Assembly: GCF_012911005.2 (NCBI RefSeq)
Contig: NZ_WTVS01000003.1
Span: forward strand, 1 to 64,000
Direction: 5' to 3'
From: Aromatoleum toluolicum
Lineage (GTDB): Bacteria; Pseudomonadota; Gammaproteobacteria; Burkholderiales; Rhodocyclaceae
Length of the DNA stretch: 64,000 bases
Shown: positions 39,360-48,217 of the stretch, one piece after another
Numbering within the stretch: position 1 is the first letter of the stretch
How the letters are laid out: each line of letters starts with the position of its first letter
The notes under the pieces: generated by a model
What the model was told of the DNA's origin: nothing
Seen by the model: only the letters and a program-made list of their open reading frames with translations
The model's database searches: none
Position numbers and translations under genes: made by a program

Positions 39360-40754
39360 ATGTACGAATTCATCGTCATCCTGGCCGCGCTCGCGTTTCT
39401 GATGTTCGTCGCGTACCGCGGTTTCAGCGTCATCATCTTCGCACCTGTCGCCGCCCTCGGCGCAGTGCTGTTCACCGATCCGTCGCTGGTGCCGGCCATG
39501 TTCACCAGCGTGTTCATGGAAAAGATGGCCGGCTTCATCAAGCTCTACTTCCCGGTGTTTCTGCTGGGCGCCGTGTTCGGCAAGGTCATCGAGCTGTCCG
39601 GCTTCTCGAAGTCGATCGTCTCCGCGGTGATCAATCTTGTCGGGCGCGACCGGGCGATGTTCTCCATCGTGCTCGTCTCCGCCATCCTCACTTACGGCGG
39701 CGTGTCGGTGTTCGTGGTGGTTTTCGCGGTCTACCCGTTCGCCGCCGAGATGTTCAGGCAGAGCGGCATACCGAAACGGCTCCTGCCGGGAACGATCGCC
39801 CTCGGGGCCTTCAGCTTCACGATGGATGCGATGCCCGGTACGCCGCAGATCCAGAACATCATCCCCTCGGCCTTCTTCAAGACCAATGCCTGGGCGGCCC
39901 CCTGGCTCGGCGTGGTCGGCTCGGTCTTCATCCTCCTGGTGGGTCTGACCTATCTGACCTGGCGGCGCAAGCAGGCGGCGGCGAGGAAAGAAGGTTATGG
40001 CGAGGGGCACCACAACGAGCCCGAGCCTTTCTCCGGCGAGGCCCTGCCCAACCCCTGGATCGCCATCCTGCCCCTGCTCGCGGTGGGAGTGCTGAACCGG
40101 GTTTTCGGTGCGTGGATTCCGCAGTTGTACGGCAGCACCCACGAAATCGCGCTGGCCTCGGGCGGCAAACCGATCGTCACCGAGGTCTCCAAGGTCGCCG
40201 CCATTTGGGCGGTGGAAGCGGCGCTGCTGGTGGGCATTCTCACCGTGCTGGCGTTCGCGTTCCGGACAGTGAAGGCGAAGTTCGCCGAAGGGACCAAGGC
40301 GGCGGTGTCAGGCACGCTGCTGGCATCGATGAACACGGCTTCGGAGTATGGTTTCGGTGCCGTGATCGCGATCCTGCCGGGCTTTCTGATTGTCGCCGAC
40401 GCGCTGAAGGCGATCCCCAACCCGCTGATCAACGAGGCGATCACGGTCACCACGCTGGCGGGCATCACCGGCTCGGCCACCGGCGGCATGAGCATCGCGC
40501 TGGCAGCGATGTCGGAGCAGTTCATCGCTGCGGCCAACGTCGCCGGCATCCCGATGGAGGTCCTGCACCGGGTCGCTTCGATGGCCAGCGGCGGCATGGA
40601 TACGCTTCCGCATAACGGCGCGATCATCACGCTGCTGGCGGTCACCGGCCTCACGCATCGCCAGGCCTACGGCGACATCTTCGCCATCACCTGCATCAAG
40701 ACCGTGGCGGTATTCGTGGTCATCAGTTTCTTCTACCTGACCGGGCTGTACTGA
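39360..40754 (+). CDS. GntP-family permease for an organic acid
   Basis: The 464-residue inner-membrane protein has about twelve hydrophobic segments and the GntP family stretches FPVFLLGAVFGKVIELSGFS, LTYGGVSVFVVVFAVYPFA, GSATGGMSIAL and the C-terminal SGGMDTLPHNGAIITLL. Relatives carry gluconate, hydroxybutyrate or citrate-like acids by proton symport. It lies 34 bases behind the CBS gene. The start ATG 39360-39362 has a weak ribosome binding site, so translation may be coupled. The substrate is probably the acid activated by the ligase at 37127. Confidence 0.88.
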   Translation: MYEFIVILAALAFLMFVAYRGFSVIIFAPVAALGAVLFTDPSLVPAMFTSVFMEKMAGFIKLYFPVFLLGAVFGKVIELSGFSKSIVSAVINLVGRDRAMFSIVLVSAILTYGGVSVFVVVFAVYPFAAEMFRQSGIPKRLLPGTIALGAFSFTMDAMPGTPQIQNIIPSAFFKTNAWAAPWLGVVGSVFILLVGLTYLTWRRKQAAARKEGYGEGHHNEPEPFSGEALPNPWIAILPLLAVGVLNRVFGAWIPQLYGSTHEIALASGGKPIVTEVSKVAAIWAVEAALLVGILTVLAFAFRTVKAKFAEGTKAAVSGTLLASMNTASEYGFGAVIAILPGFLIVADALKAIPNPLINEAITVTTLAGITGSATGGMSIALAAMSEQFIAAANVAGIPMEVLHRVASMASGGMDTLPHNGAIITLLAVTGLTHRQAYGDIFAITCIKTVAVFVVISFFYLTGLY

Positions 40755-40905
40755 GCACCGCGTTCGCCGCAACAGGCAGAGGAAACAGACGCGCAGGGTC
40801 CGCGTTGTCGGCGCCGAATTTCCCGTGCATCGCGGCACTCGCAGGGCATCTCCGCGGTCAGAGCTTGCGGAGGCCGTGCTTGGGCCGTGTGTGGAGGGAG
40901 GGTGC

Positions 40906-41871
40906 ATGTGCAGCCCGGCGTTCCGGATGATTCCCGCTGGCGGAATGACGCGAGCACAGTTCCTGCGGATTGCGGCGGGCGCGGCTGCGGCCCTTGTCGT
41001 CGGCGGCCGGGCGAAAGCGCAGGTGGCCGGCGAGTCTTCGGGAGGTGCGATGCCGACGCGTCCGATTCCTTCGACCCAGGAGCGCTTGCCCGTAGTCGGG
41101 CTGGGCACGCACGTGGGGTTCGACGTCCAGCGCGACTCTGCGGAATATTCGCGCCTGCCCGAGGTGTTGCGGACCTTGTTCGACGGCGGCGGGTCGGTGA
41201 TCGACACCTCGCCGATGTACGGGCGGGCCGAGGCGGTGACGGGCGAGCTGCTCGCTGCGGCCGGGACGCGCAGCAAGGCCTTCGTCGCGACCAAGGTGTG
41301 GACGCGCGGCCGGGCCGAGGGTATCCGCCAGATGCAGGAGTCGATGCGCCTGCTGCAGGTGGAGCGCCTGGATCTGATGCAGGTGCATAACCTGGTGGAC
41401 TGGCGGGTGCATCTGGCGACGCTGCGCGACTGGAAGGCCGAGGGGCGCGTGCGCTACATCGGCATCACGCATTACACCAACGGCGCCTACGGCGAGCTCG
41501 AGGCGGTGATGCGCGAGGCGCAATTCGATTTCGTGCAGATCAATTATTCGCTCGACGAAGCGGAGGCGGAACGCCGCATCCTGCCGCTGGCGGCCGAACG
41601 CGGCATGGCGGTGCTGATCAACCGGCCCTTCGGCGGCGGCCGGGTGTTGCGCCGCCTGCGTGACCGGCCGCTGCCGCCGTGGGCGGCCGAGATCGGCGCG
41701 ACGAGCTGGGCGCAGGTGCTGCTGAAGTTCGTGCTGAGCCATCCGGCGGTGACGTGCGCGATTCCGGGCACCGGGCGGCCGGAGCATATGGCGGACAACG
41801 TGCGCGCGGCGATCGGCACGCTCCCCGACGCGGCGTTCTGGAAGCGCCATGTCGATTCGATCGGCGCCTGA
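40906..41871 (+). CDS. Exported aldo-keto reductase
   Basis: The 321-residue protein is an aldo-keto reductase with the tetrad Asp/Tyr in DTSPMYGRAE, Lys in ATKVWTRG and His in MQVHNLVDW, then the C-terminal NADPH-binding part (AIPGTGRPEHMADN). The first 40 residues form a signal-like segment (MTRAQFLRIAAGAAAALVVG) that looks like a Tat signal but has only one Arg at the RR position. ATG 40906 follows GGAGGGAGG. Export of an NAD(P)H enzyme is unusual. The next gene also codes for a nucleotide-binding oxidoreductase with a signal-like N-terminus. Confidence 0.88.
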   Translation: MCSPAFRMIPAGGMTRAQFLRIAAGAAAALVVGGRAKAQVAGESSGGAMPTRPIPSTQERLPVVGLGTHVGFDVQRDSAEYSRLPEVLRTLFDGGGSVIDTSPMYGRAEAVTGELLAAAGTRSKAFVATKVWTRGRAEGIRQMQESMRLLQVERLDLMQVHNLVDWRVHLATLRDWKAEGRVRYIGITHYTNGAYGELEAVMREAQFDFVQINYSLDEAEAERRILPLAAERGMAVLINRPFGGGRVLRRLRDRPLPPWAAEIGATSWAQVLLKFVLSHPAVTCAIPGTGRPEHMADNVRAAIGTLPDAAFWKRHVDSIGA

Positions 41872-41890
41872 GCCGCGGGGCAGGGCGCGT

Positions 41891-41906
41891 CGGGCCGTAC
41901 GGCCCG
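41891..41906. repeat. Perfect palindrome between the two exported oxidoreductase genes
   Basis: CGGGCC-GTAC-GGCCCG is a 16-base perfect palindrome starting 20 bases after the aldo-keto reductase stop and followed by GTTT. It may be a weak terminator or an mRNA-end hairpin. Confidence 0.45.
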
Positions 41907-41928
41907 GTTTCATGCTGCGGAGGCAAGG

Positions 41929-42714
41929 ATGATTGCGCAAATCCGGTCCCATTTTCAGCCCGCTTTTCTGTCCAACCCGGCATTCGGTTCCGCGACCGAT
42001 CGTCGCCGCCGCGTGCTGATCTTCGGCGCGATGGCGGCGGCTGCGCTGGCCGTGTTGCCGCGTGTCGCGAGCGGCGCGTCGGACCGTCTCCGCATCGGCA
42101 TCATAGGCACCGGGCGGATCGGCGGCGCACTGGCGGAGCTGTGGGCGAAGGCCGGTTACGAGCTGCTGATCTCCTCGCGCCATCCCGACGACCTGAAGCC
42201 GCTCGCGGCGCGCCTGGGCGCCCACGTGCGGGTGGGAACGCCGCGCGAGGCGGCGGAGTTCGGCGATGTCGTGCTGATCGCGGTGCCTTACGGGGCGCTG
42301 CCGCAGGTGGGGCGCGACTTCGCGGGGCTGATGGCGCGGAAAGTGGTGCTGGAGACCGGCAATCCGCGCCCCGAGCGCGACGGGCCGATGGCGAGGCCGG
42401 CATTGGACCGCGGTACCGGGGTGGCGTCGGCCGAATACCTGCCGGGCGTGCGCCTGGTGCGGGCTTTCACGTCGGTGCCGTATCTGGCGCTGCGCAGCGA
42501 GGCGCATCGCAGCGGCGAGCGCGTCGGGGTACCGCTGGCGGCGGACGACCGCGACGCGCTGGCGGTCGCCGCGCGGCTGGTCGAGGATGCGGGCTTCGAG
42601 CCGGTGCCGGTCGGCGGGCTGGAGCGCGCCAAGGATTTCGACGTCGGTTCGCCGGTGTTCGGCCGGGCGCTGACGGCGCGCGAATTGCGGCAGGCGCTGG
42701 GCGTGGCGCGCTGA
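41929..42714 (+). CDS. NADPH-dependent F420 reductase-like oxidoreductase with export signal
   Basis: The 261-residue protein has a Tat-like N-terminus (TDRRRRVLIFGAMAAAALAV) followed by a Rossmann fold (RIGIIGTGRIGGALAELWAK, SRHPDDL) typical of the NADP-oxidoreductase/F420-dependent family (EYLPGVRLVRAF, VPLAADDRDALAVA, DAGFEPVPVG). It would transfer hydride between NADPH and a flavin- or F420-like cofactor. GGAGG precedes ATG 41929. It follows the exported aldo-keto reductase and may act with it, but export of both is only predicted. Confidence 0.82.
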   Translation: MIAQIRSHFQPAFLSNPAFGSATDRRRRVLIFGAMAAAALAVLPRVASGASDRLRIGIIGTGRIGGALAELWAKAGYELLISSRHPDDLKPLAARLGAHVRVGTPREAAEFGDVVLIAVPYGALPQVGRDFAGLMARKVVLETGNPRPERDGPMARPALDRGTGVASAEYLPGVRLVRAFTSVPYLALRSEAHRSGERVGVPLAADDRDALAVAARLVEDAGFEPVPVGGLERAKDFDVGSPVFGRALTARELRQALGVAR

Positions 42715-42776
42715 GGGCGCCGGCGATGCGCCCGCGTGGCGAACGCCCCATCCGCACCGGTGCGGGCGGCTGAGCG

Positions 42777-44039
42777 ATGTTCGGGGCGCTCGTCCGCCGG
42801 GTGGTGCCGGTGCGCGAAGGCGAGACGCTGCCCTTGCTGCTCGCGACGGCCTACGGTTTCGCGATCCTGTATTCCTACTACCTGCTGCGCCCGGTGCGCG
42901 ACGAGATTGGCGCGGCGGAGCGCGGCAACCTGCAGATCCTGTGGACGGCGGTATTCGTCGTGATGCTGCTGGCGGTGCCGCTGTATTCGGCGGCCGTGGC
43001 GCGCTGGCCGCGGGCGGTGTTCGTGCCGCTGGCGAACCGTTTCTTCGCGGCCAACCTGCTCGTCTTCTATGCCGCGCTGTATCTGCTGCCCGAGTCTGCA
43101 CGCGCCTGGATAGACCGCGTGTTCTACGTGTGGGTGAGCGTTTTCGCGCTGTTCGTCGTCACGGTGTTCTGGGGCTTCGTCGCCGACCTGTTCCGCCATG
43201 AACAGGGCAAACGCCTGTTCGGCTTCATCGCGGTCGGCTCCTCGCTCGGCGGCATCGCGGGTTCGGCGACGACCGCGGCGCTGGCGCAGCATGTGCCGGT
43301 ATTCCTGTTACTGCTGATGGCGGTGCTGCCGCTGGAGGTGGCGTCGTGGTGCGCGCGCGCACTCGACCGCCACGCGCAGCGCCAGCCGGCCACGCTCGCA
43401 CGCGAACCGGAGGCGCGCATCGGCGGCAGCGCGTGGAGCGGGGTGCGGCTGGTGTTCCGTTCGCCGGCCTTGCTGCGCATTGCGCTGTGGCTGCTGCTGA
43501 TGACCTTCGCGTCGACGATCCTGTACTTCGTGCAGGCGCACATGCTGGGCGAGACCTACACCGACCGGGCGTTGCGGCGGGTGTTCCTGGCCCGCGTGGA
43601 CCTCGCCGTGAATGTGCTGACGATCGCGACGCAGATCTTCCTGACGGCCCACATCCTGCGCCGCCTCGGCGTGGGGATGACGTTGGCGCTGCTGCCCGCG
43701 GTCGCGCTCGTCGGCTTCGTCGCGCTCGGCACGGCGCCGTCGCTGGCCGTGCTGGTGGTCGTGCGCGTGCTCTACGACAGTGGCCGCCATGCGCTCGCGA
43801 AACCCGCGCGCGAGGTGCTATTCACGCTCGTGGGCCGCGAGGAGCGCTACAAGGCCAAGGCCTTCATCGATGCGGTGGTGTATCGCGGCGGCGATCTCGC
43901 GAGCGGCTGGATCTACGCCGGCCTCGCGGCGCTAGGCCTGTCGGTCGGCGCCATCGCCCTCGCTGCGGTGCCAGTCGCCGGCGGTTGGATGCTGATCGCG
44001 CGCCAGTTGGGGCGCTGGGAGGCCCAGGATCGCAGCTGA
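42777..44039 (+). CDS. ATP/ADP-translocase-like MFS transporter
   Basis: The 420-residue integral membrane protein has about eleven to twelve hydrophobic segments. It follows the pattern of the ATP:ADP antiporter/NTP-transporter-like family found in free-living bacteria: AYGFAILYSYYLLRPVRDEI at the first segment, VFWGFVADLFRHEQGKRLFG and GSSLGGIAGS, then the PAREVLFTLVGREERYKAKAF loop and DAVVYRGGDLASG. Classical Tlc carriers are known from intracellular bacteria and plastids, whereas these shorter relatives have no assigned substrate. It lies 62 bases after the F420 reductase-like gene. Confidence 0.8.
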   Translation: MFGALVRRVVPVREGETLPLLLATAYGFAILYSYYLLRPVRDEIGAAERGNLQILWTAVFVVMLLAVPLYSAAVARWPRAVFVPLANRFFAANLLVFYAALYLLPESARAWIDRVFYVWVSVFALFVVTVFWGFVADLFRHEQGKRLFGFIAVGSSLGGIAGSATTAALAQHVPVFLLLLMAVLPLEVASWCARALDRHAQRQPATLAREPEARIGGSAWSGVRLVFRSPALLRIALWLLLMTFASTILYFVQAHMLGETYTDRALRRVFLARVDLAVNVLTIATQIFLTAHILRRLGVGMTLALLPAVALVGFVALGTAPSLAVLVVVRVLYDSGRHALAKPAREVLFTLVGREERYKAKAFIDAVVYRGGDLASGWIYAGLAALGLSVGAIALAAVPVAGGWMLIARQLGRWEAQDRS

Positions 44040-44072
44040 GCAAGGGCCGGGACGCCGGGACTGGGCGAGCCG

Positions 44073-44438
44073 TCACTTCCCCTTGGCGAGCAAGGCCTTC
44101 AGGTCGGCGAACGGGTTGTGCGTCGACACCGTGCCGTTGTCCGTCTGGATCGAGCTGCCCGCCTGCGCTTCGAGTTGGCGCTGGTGTTCGTTGTCGTGGC
44201 AGTAGATGCACAACAGCTCCCAGTTGCTGCCGTCGGGCGGGTTGTTGTCGTGGTTGTGGTCGCGGTGATGCACCGTCAGCTCGCGCAGGTTGGTGACGGT
44301 GAATTCGCGCGCGCAGCGGCCGCAGATCCACGGGTAGATCTTCAGTGCGCGTTCGCGGTAGCCGTCGCTGCGCGCGTCGGCGGTGCGCCGGGCATCGGCG
44401 ACGATGCGGTCGAGCTTGCCGTGGTCGAATGTCTTCAT
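44073..44438 (-). CDS. yajD: HNH nuclease family protein (YajD-like)
   Basis: The 121-residue protein has an HNH motif with zinc-binding cysteines: WICGRCAREF, then LTVHHRDHNHDNNPPDGSNW and ELLCIYCHDNEHQ. It matches the YajD family in size. YajD proteins are putative small nucleases of unknown target. The start ATG 44436-44438 gives MKTFDHGKLDRI, the family N-terminus. It is convergent with the transporter gene and 92 bases from the glutathione peroxidase gene on the same strand. Confidence 0.9.
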   Translation of the reverse strand: MKTFDHGKLDRIVADARRTADARSDGYRERALKIYPWICGRCAREFTVTNLRELTVHHRDHNHDNNPPDGSNWELLCIYCHDNEHQRQLEAQAGSSIQTDNGTVSTHNPFADLKALLAKGK

Positions 44439-44530
44439 GGCTGGGCGAATTGCAGGTTGTTGGTGGACGTTTCGATCCCCGCGGGATCTTGCCGGTTCAT
44501 TGTGGACAAAAGCGTGGCTCCGCGTTGCCC

Positions 44531-45013
44531 TCAGAGCAGCGCTTCGATGTCGTCGGCGATGGCTTCCGGCGGGGTCATCGGTGCGTAGCGTTCGACATGC
44601 GTGCCGCTGCGATCGACGAGGAATTTCGTGAAGTTCCACTTGATCGCTTCGGTCCCGAGCACGCCTTTCGCGTGCGCCTTGAGCCATGCATAGAGCGGGT
44701 GGGCGTTGTCGCCATTGACCTCGATCTTGGCGAACATCGGGAAGCTGACGCCGTAGTTCGTCTCGCAGAACGCGGCGATTTCGGCGGCGTTGCCCGGTTC
44801 CTGCGTGCCGAACTGGTTGCACGGAAAGCCCAGCACCACCAGCCCGCGGTCGCGGTACTTCTCGTAGAGCTGTTCGAGCCCGGCATAGTGCGGGGTGAAG
44901 CCGCACTGGCTGGCGGTGTTCACGATCAGCAGCACCTTGCCGGCGTATTCGCCCATCATGGTCTTGCCGCCTGCGAGGCGCTCGACTTCGACGTCCCTGA
45001 GTTGCGCATCCAT
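44531..45013 (-). CDS. Glutathione peroxidase-family thiol peroxidase
   Basis: The 160-residue enzyme reduces peroxides. The peroxidatic Cys is in NTASQCGFTPHY, the Gln in GFPCNQFGTQEPG and the Trp in IKWNFTKFLVDR. The second Cys in FPCNQF suggests a thioredoxin-dependent mechanism in addition to, or instead of, glutathione. It is cytoplasmic, with no signal peptide. ATG 45011-45013 follows GGAGGGA. The glutathione transferase gene lies 79 bases upstream on the same strand, so the two may respond to the same stress. Confidence 0.93.
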   Translation of the reverse strand: MDAQLRDVEVERLAGGKTMMGEYAGKVLLIVNTASQCGFTPHYAGLEQLYEKYRDRGLVVLGFPCNQFGTQEPGNAAEIAAFCETNYGVSFPMFAKIEVNGDNAHPLYAWLKAHAKGVLGTEAIKWNFTKFLVDRSGTHVERYAPMTPPEAIADDIEALL

Positions 45014-45092
45014 GACCTGTCCCTCCGGATCCTGCCTGCCGCGTGGCGGCGATGCCTCCCGGCGGGAGCCGGGAGGGCGGGGTGTCACGCTG

Positions 45093-45698
45093 TCACAGCA
45101 GCCCTTCGGCCTTCATCGCTGCGACGACCGCCGGGCGGGCGGCAACGCGGGCCTGGTAGGCGGCGAGCGCCGGCCACTGTGACAGCTCGAGTTCGATGTG
45201 CTTCGCCCAGCGTATCACTGTGAACAGGTAGGCGTCGGCGACGCTGAATTCGGCGCCCATCAGGTAGTCCTGGCCGGCGAGCTGTTCGGCGACGTATCCG
45301 AAGCGGCGTTCGAGCTTCGCGCGGCACATCGCCTTCCACTCGGCGGGCGTCGCCGGGTTGAAGAAGGGGCTGAAGGTCTTGTGGATTTCGGTGCCGATGA
45401 AGGTGAGCCAGGCCTGCAGCTTGTAGCGCTCGAGGGTGCCGTTGGCCGGGGCGAGCTTCTTGCCCGGCACCTGGTCGGCGAGGTACTGGACGATGGCGGG
45501 GCCTTCAGTGATCACGTCGCCGTTGTCGAGCTGCAGTGCGGGAACGTAGCCCTTGGGGTTGATCTTCCAGTAGTCCTGCCCCGATGCGGTGACCTTCTTC
45601 TGCAGGTCGACGACTTCCGTGTCGTACTTCAGGCCCGCCTCCTCGAGGACGATGTGGGGAGAGAGCGAGCATGCACCGGGTTTCAAATACAGCTTCAT
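45093..45698 (-). CDS. Glutathione S-transferase (beta-class-like)
   Basis: The 201-residue protein has the thioredoxin-like N-terminal domain with MKLYLKPGACSLSPHIVLEE; Cys10 is the typical beta-class residue contacting glutathione. The motif VPALQLDNGDVITEGPAIVQ follows, and the all-helical C-terminal domain carries YLMGAEFSVADAYLF (N-capping box). It conjugates or binds glutathione in the cytoplasm. It matches E. coli GstA in length (201). A glutathione peroxidase gene follows on the same strand. Confidence 0.94.
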   Translation of the reverse strand: MKLYLKPGACSLSPHIVLEEAGLKYDTEVVDLQKKVTASGQDYWKINPKGYVPALQLDNGDVITEGPAIVQYLADQVPGKKLAPANGTLERYKLQAWLTFIGTEIHKTFSPFFNPATPAEWKAMCRAKLERRFGYVAEQLAGQDYLMGAEFSVADAYLFTVIRWAKHIELELSQWPALAAYQARVAARPAVVAAMKAEGLL

Positions 45699-45982
45699 TG
45701 ATGGGCTCCTTGATCGGGTGAGGGGTGGATTCTGGGGAGACCGCGCCGTGCGCATGCGCGCGCTGCGGCACGGCTTCCGGCGATTCGGATGACCGGGAAC
45801 GCCCGCCGGCGGCGGTGTCCGGACATGCGCCAATGACCGCAGGATCGCGTCCGGGGTTCCGCAGAGCCTACGCGCCGAGCGTGTCCGTGGCAATCGCAAG
45901 CGCTGGGTGTCGCGCACGCTTGCCCGCGAAGCGCCGGAGTTTGCGATACTCGCGCCTCCGCAATCACGTCCCGCCGTACCGC

Positions 45983-47161
45983 ATGAATCACCGCGAGCGC
46001 CTTCTCGAACTGCAATCGGAACTGCACGCGCACGAGGCGTTCTGGCGGCCGTCGCCGTTCCAGGTGCGGCGGCCTGCCTGGTGCGAGGCGCAGCCGGCAC
46101 TCGCCGAAGCGGTGCTCGGCCTCGACGAGGCGACGCTCGAGCGTCTTATCGTCGATCCCGACGCCTGTCGCGCGTGGCTCGCTCCGCGCCTGCCCGTCGT
46201 CGAAACGCTGGAAGCGCTGTGCACGGTGCGGCAACTCAGCGCGCGCGACCTGCCGCCGCGCGACCCGCGTGCCGACCTGTTCATCCCCGGCCGCAAGCTC
46301 GCGCAGATCGACGCCTTCGCCGCGCACGGGCCGGCCGCCGGGGCGCCGGTGCTGGAGTGGTGTGCGGGCAAGGGGCATCTGGGGCGGCGGCTGGCGCTCC
46401 ACGACCGCGTGCCGGTGCGTCTGCTGGAGATCGATGCCGCGCTGTGCCGGGCCGCGGAGCGGCTCGCCGAGGGGAGCGGGGTGGAGCAAAGCGTGACGTG
46501 CGGCGATGCGCTGGACGAGGGCGCGCGCCGCCATGTGAGCGGCCACGCCGTCGTCGCGCTGCATGCCTGCGGCGAGCTGCATCGCACGCTGGTCCGTCAC
46601 GCGGCGCACGATCATGCGCACAGCTACCGCATCGCGCCGTGCTGCTATCACCTTGGCGCGGGGGACGGTTACCGGCCCCTGAGCCGCGCCGCCACGCTGG
46701 TGCTCGACGAGCGTGCGCTGCGCCTGGCGGTCACCGAGACCGTCACCGCGCCGCGCAACGTGCGTGCGCGCCTGGCGCGCGACCAGGCGTGGAAGCTGGG
46801 CTTCGTCGCGCTGCGCAACGAGATCGAGGGCGACGCCGTGCGCAGCTTCAAGCCCGTGCCTGCGGGGTGGCTGGCACTCGATTTCGCCGGCTTTTGCCGG
46901 GCGTTGGCGGCGCGCGAAGGCGTGCGCCTGCCGGCGTCGTCGGACTGGGAGCACTGGCTCGCCGTCGGCGAGCGCCGCCGCGCCGAAGTTCGCCGCCTCG
47001 AACTGGTCCGCCACGCCTTCCGCCGTGCACTCGAAGTGTGGCTGGTGATGGACTTGGCAGTGGGGCTGGAGGAGGCGGGCTTCGACGTGCAGGCGGGCAC
47101 TTTCTGCGCCCGCGCGCTCACGCCGCGCAACCTGCTGCTGCTCGCGCGGCGGCAGGCGTGA
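45983..47161 (+). CDS. SAM-dependent methyltransferase-like protein (METTL25/RRNAD1-like)
   Basis: The 392-residue protein has a class I methyltransferase fold with a motif I variant VLEWCAGKGHLGRRLAL (G-K-G-H-L) that is shared with METTL25/RRNAD1-like proteins, then VRLLEIDAALCRAAERL and VVALHACGELHRTLV. The C-terminal half is rich in Arg/Leu. A target is not known. ATG 45983 is the only start near the family-like beginning MNHRERLLELQSEL; no strong ribosome binding site precedes it. It is divergent from the GST gene across a 284-base gap in which nothing else was recognised. Confidence 0.75.
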   Translation: MNHRERLLELQSELHAHEAFWRPSPFQVRRPAWCEAQPALAEAVLGLDEATLERLIVDPDACRAWLAPRLPVVETLEALCTVRQLSARDLPPRDPRADLFIPGRKLAQIDAFAAHGPAAGAPVLEWCAGKGHLGRRLALHDRVPVRLLEIDAALCRAAERLAEGSGVEQSVTCGDALDEGARRHVSGHAVVALHACGELHRTLVRHAAHDHAHSYRIAPCCYHLGAGDGYRPLSRAATLVLDERALRLAVTETVTAPRNVRARLARDQAWKLGFVALRNEIEGDAVRSFKPVPAGWLALDFAGFCRALAAREGVRLPASSDWEHWLAVGERRRAEVRRLELVRHAFRRALEVWLVMDLAVGLEEAGFDVQAGTFCARALTPRNLLLLARRQA

Positions 47162-47287
47162 CGTTTGGAAACGTGCGATCGTTCCGGGCAAGAGGATAAT
47201 ATTAGGGTGTACTGTTCGACTTGCCGGTCTGCCACATCGACGCAAGCCTCCGGCGCTCCGGGGTCCCATCCGTTCGGGAGAATACAT

Positions 47288-47719
47288 ATGTATAAAAAGC
47301 TCGCAATCGCGTCGCTCGCGGCCCTCGCGCTCACTGCATGCGTCGTGGCGCCCCCGCATGGCGGCGCGGTGGTCGTCGCGCCGGCACTGCCGGCCCTCGT
47401 CGAATTCGACGTCGAGCCGTATTACTTCTATAGCGGCTATTACTACTATTACGACAACGCCCGCTGGCGCTATTCGAGGTCCCGGTCGGGGCCCTGGGTG
47501 GAGTTGCCGCGCAGCCACTACCCGCGGGAAATCCGCTTCAAGGGCCGGCGGGACGAATGGCGCGGCGACCGTGATCGCGACGATCGACGCTGGGACCGTG
47601 ACGACCAGCGCCGCTCGGATCGGGAACGTCGCCGCGATCGCGACGACCGTCGGGGCGACGACGATGACGATCGCCGGCGCGACCATCGGGGCGATGACGG
47701 TGGCGACCGCCGCTGGTAG
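47288..47719 (+). CDS. Small lipoprotein with Tyr-rich core and Arg/Asp-rich tail
   Basis: The 143-residue protein begins with a lipoprotein signal (MYKKLAIASLAALALTAC, lipobox LTAC). A Tyr-rich stretch (EPYYFYSGYYYYYDNARW) follows, then WVELPRSHYPREIRF, a pattern found in small YXWXD-like envelope proteins. The last 55 residues are almost only Arg, Asp and Gly, a low-complexity polyampholyte. Function is unknown. ATG 47288 follows GGGAGAATACAT. Confidence 0.75.
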   Translation: MYKKLAIASLAALALTACVVAPPHGGAVVVAPALPALVEFDVEPYYFYSGYYYYYDNARWRYSRSRSGPWVELPRSHYPREIRFKGRRDEWRGDRDRDDRRWDRDDQRRSDRERRRDRDDRRGDDDDDRRRDHRGDDGGDRRW

Positions 47720-47756
47720 GAACGCGACGCCGAACGGCGCCGATGCCGCAGGGCAG

Positions 47757-47773
47757 GCCGGCGCAGCGCCGGC
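47757..47773. terminator. Bidirectional hairpin between convergent genes
   Basis: GCCGGCGC-A-GCGCCGGC is a perfect stem located 37 bases after the lipoprotein stop and 10 bases from the stop of the convergent monooxygenase-like gene. There is no U-tract. Confidence 0.5.
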
Positions 47774-47782
47774 GGCGCCGGA

Positions 47783-48166
47783 TCAGATCCGCGAGTCCTT
47801 GTCGGCCCGCGGATTCAGGACGAAGGCGTTGTCCGCCGTCTCGTGATACGTCGTCCCGAATCCCGCCAGGATCTCCTTCGAGCGTGCGTTCGGGTTGCCC
47901 CAGCACTGACAGGTGATCTTGTCGCAGGCGTCGATCAGGGTCGCCAGCGGCACCTTGCCTTTTTCATTGGCAAGATGTGCCACGAACGCTTCGTCGGTCG
48001 CGTAGATCTCGGTCCACTGGCTCACGTGGGATGAGGGGTAATCGGCGTGGTAGCAGATCACCCCGGGGTGATCGAGCATCACCTTGCACAGCGCCGCCTG
48101 GTTGGCGCGGAAATCGGCCTCGCGTCCGGCCTTGATGTCCCACTGGATCTTGAGCATGAATGCCAT
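47783..48166 (-). CDS. Antibiotic-biosynthesis-monooxygenase-like (ABM) domain protein
   Basis: The 127-residue protein has the dimeric alpha/beta-barrel pattern of ABM proteins: MLKIQWDIKAGREADFRANQ, HPGVICYHADYPSSHVSQWT and IYATDEAFVAHL. Several Cys occur in its second half (DACDKITCQCWG). Some relatives are cofactor-free oxygenases acting on quinols, others are stress proteins. No substrate is indicated. GGAGGA precedes the start ATG 48164-48166. The amidoligase operon ends 51 bases upstream of it on the same strand, so it could be the last gene of that operon. Confidence 0.75.
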   Translation of the reverse strand: MAFMLKIQWDIKAGREADFRANQAALCKVMLDHPGVICYHADYPSSHVSQWTEIYATDEAFVAHLANEKGKVPLATLIDACDKITCQCWGNPNARSKEILAGFGTTYHETADNAFVLNPRADKDSRI

Positions 48167-48217
48167 GGATGTTTCCTCCGCTAGGTGGGTGGTTGCAGGA
48201 TGTTGTCGCGGCCCGCG

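Noticed and set aside
40855-40874. A 20-base stretch that nearly repeats 36055-36074, the end of the LysR gene (one mismatch)
   Set aside because: Homology does not extend beyond the 20 bases, so a lysR remnant cannot be supported.
45695-47686. A 663-codon minus-strand frame across the methyltransferase gene
   Set aside because: The plus strand has the methyltransferase motif and a normal start; the minus frame has no recognisable domain.
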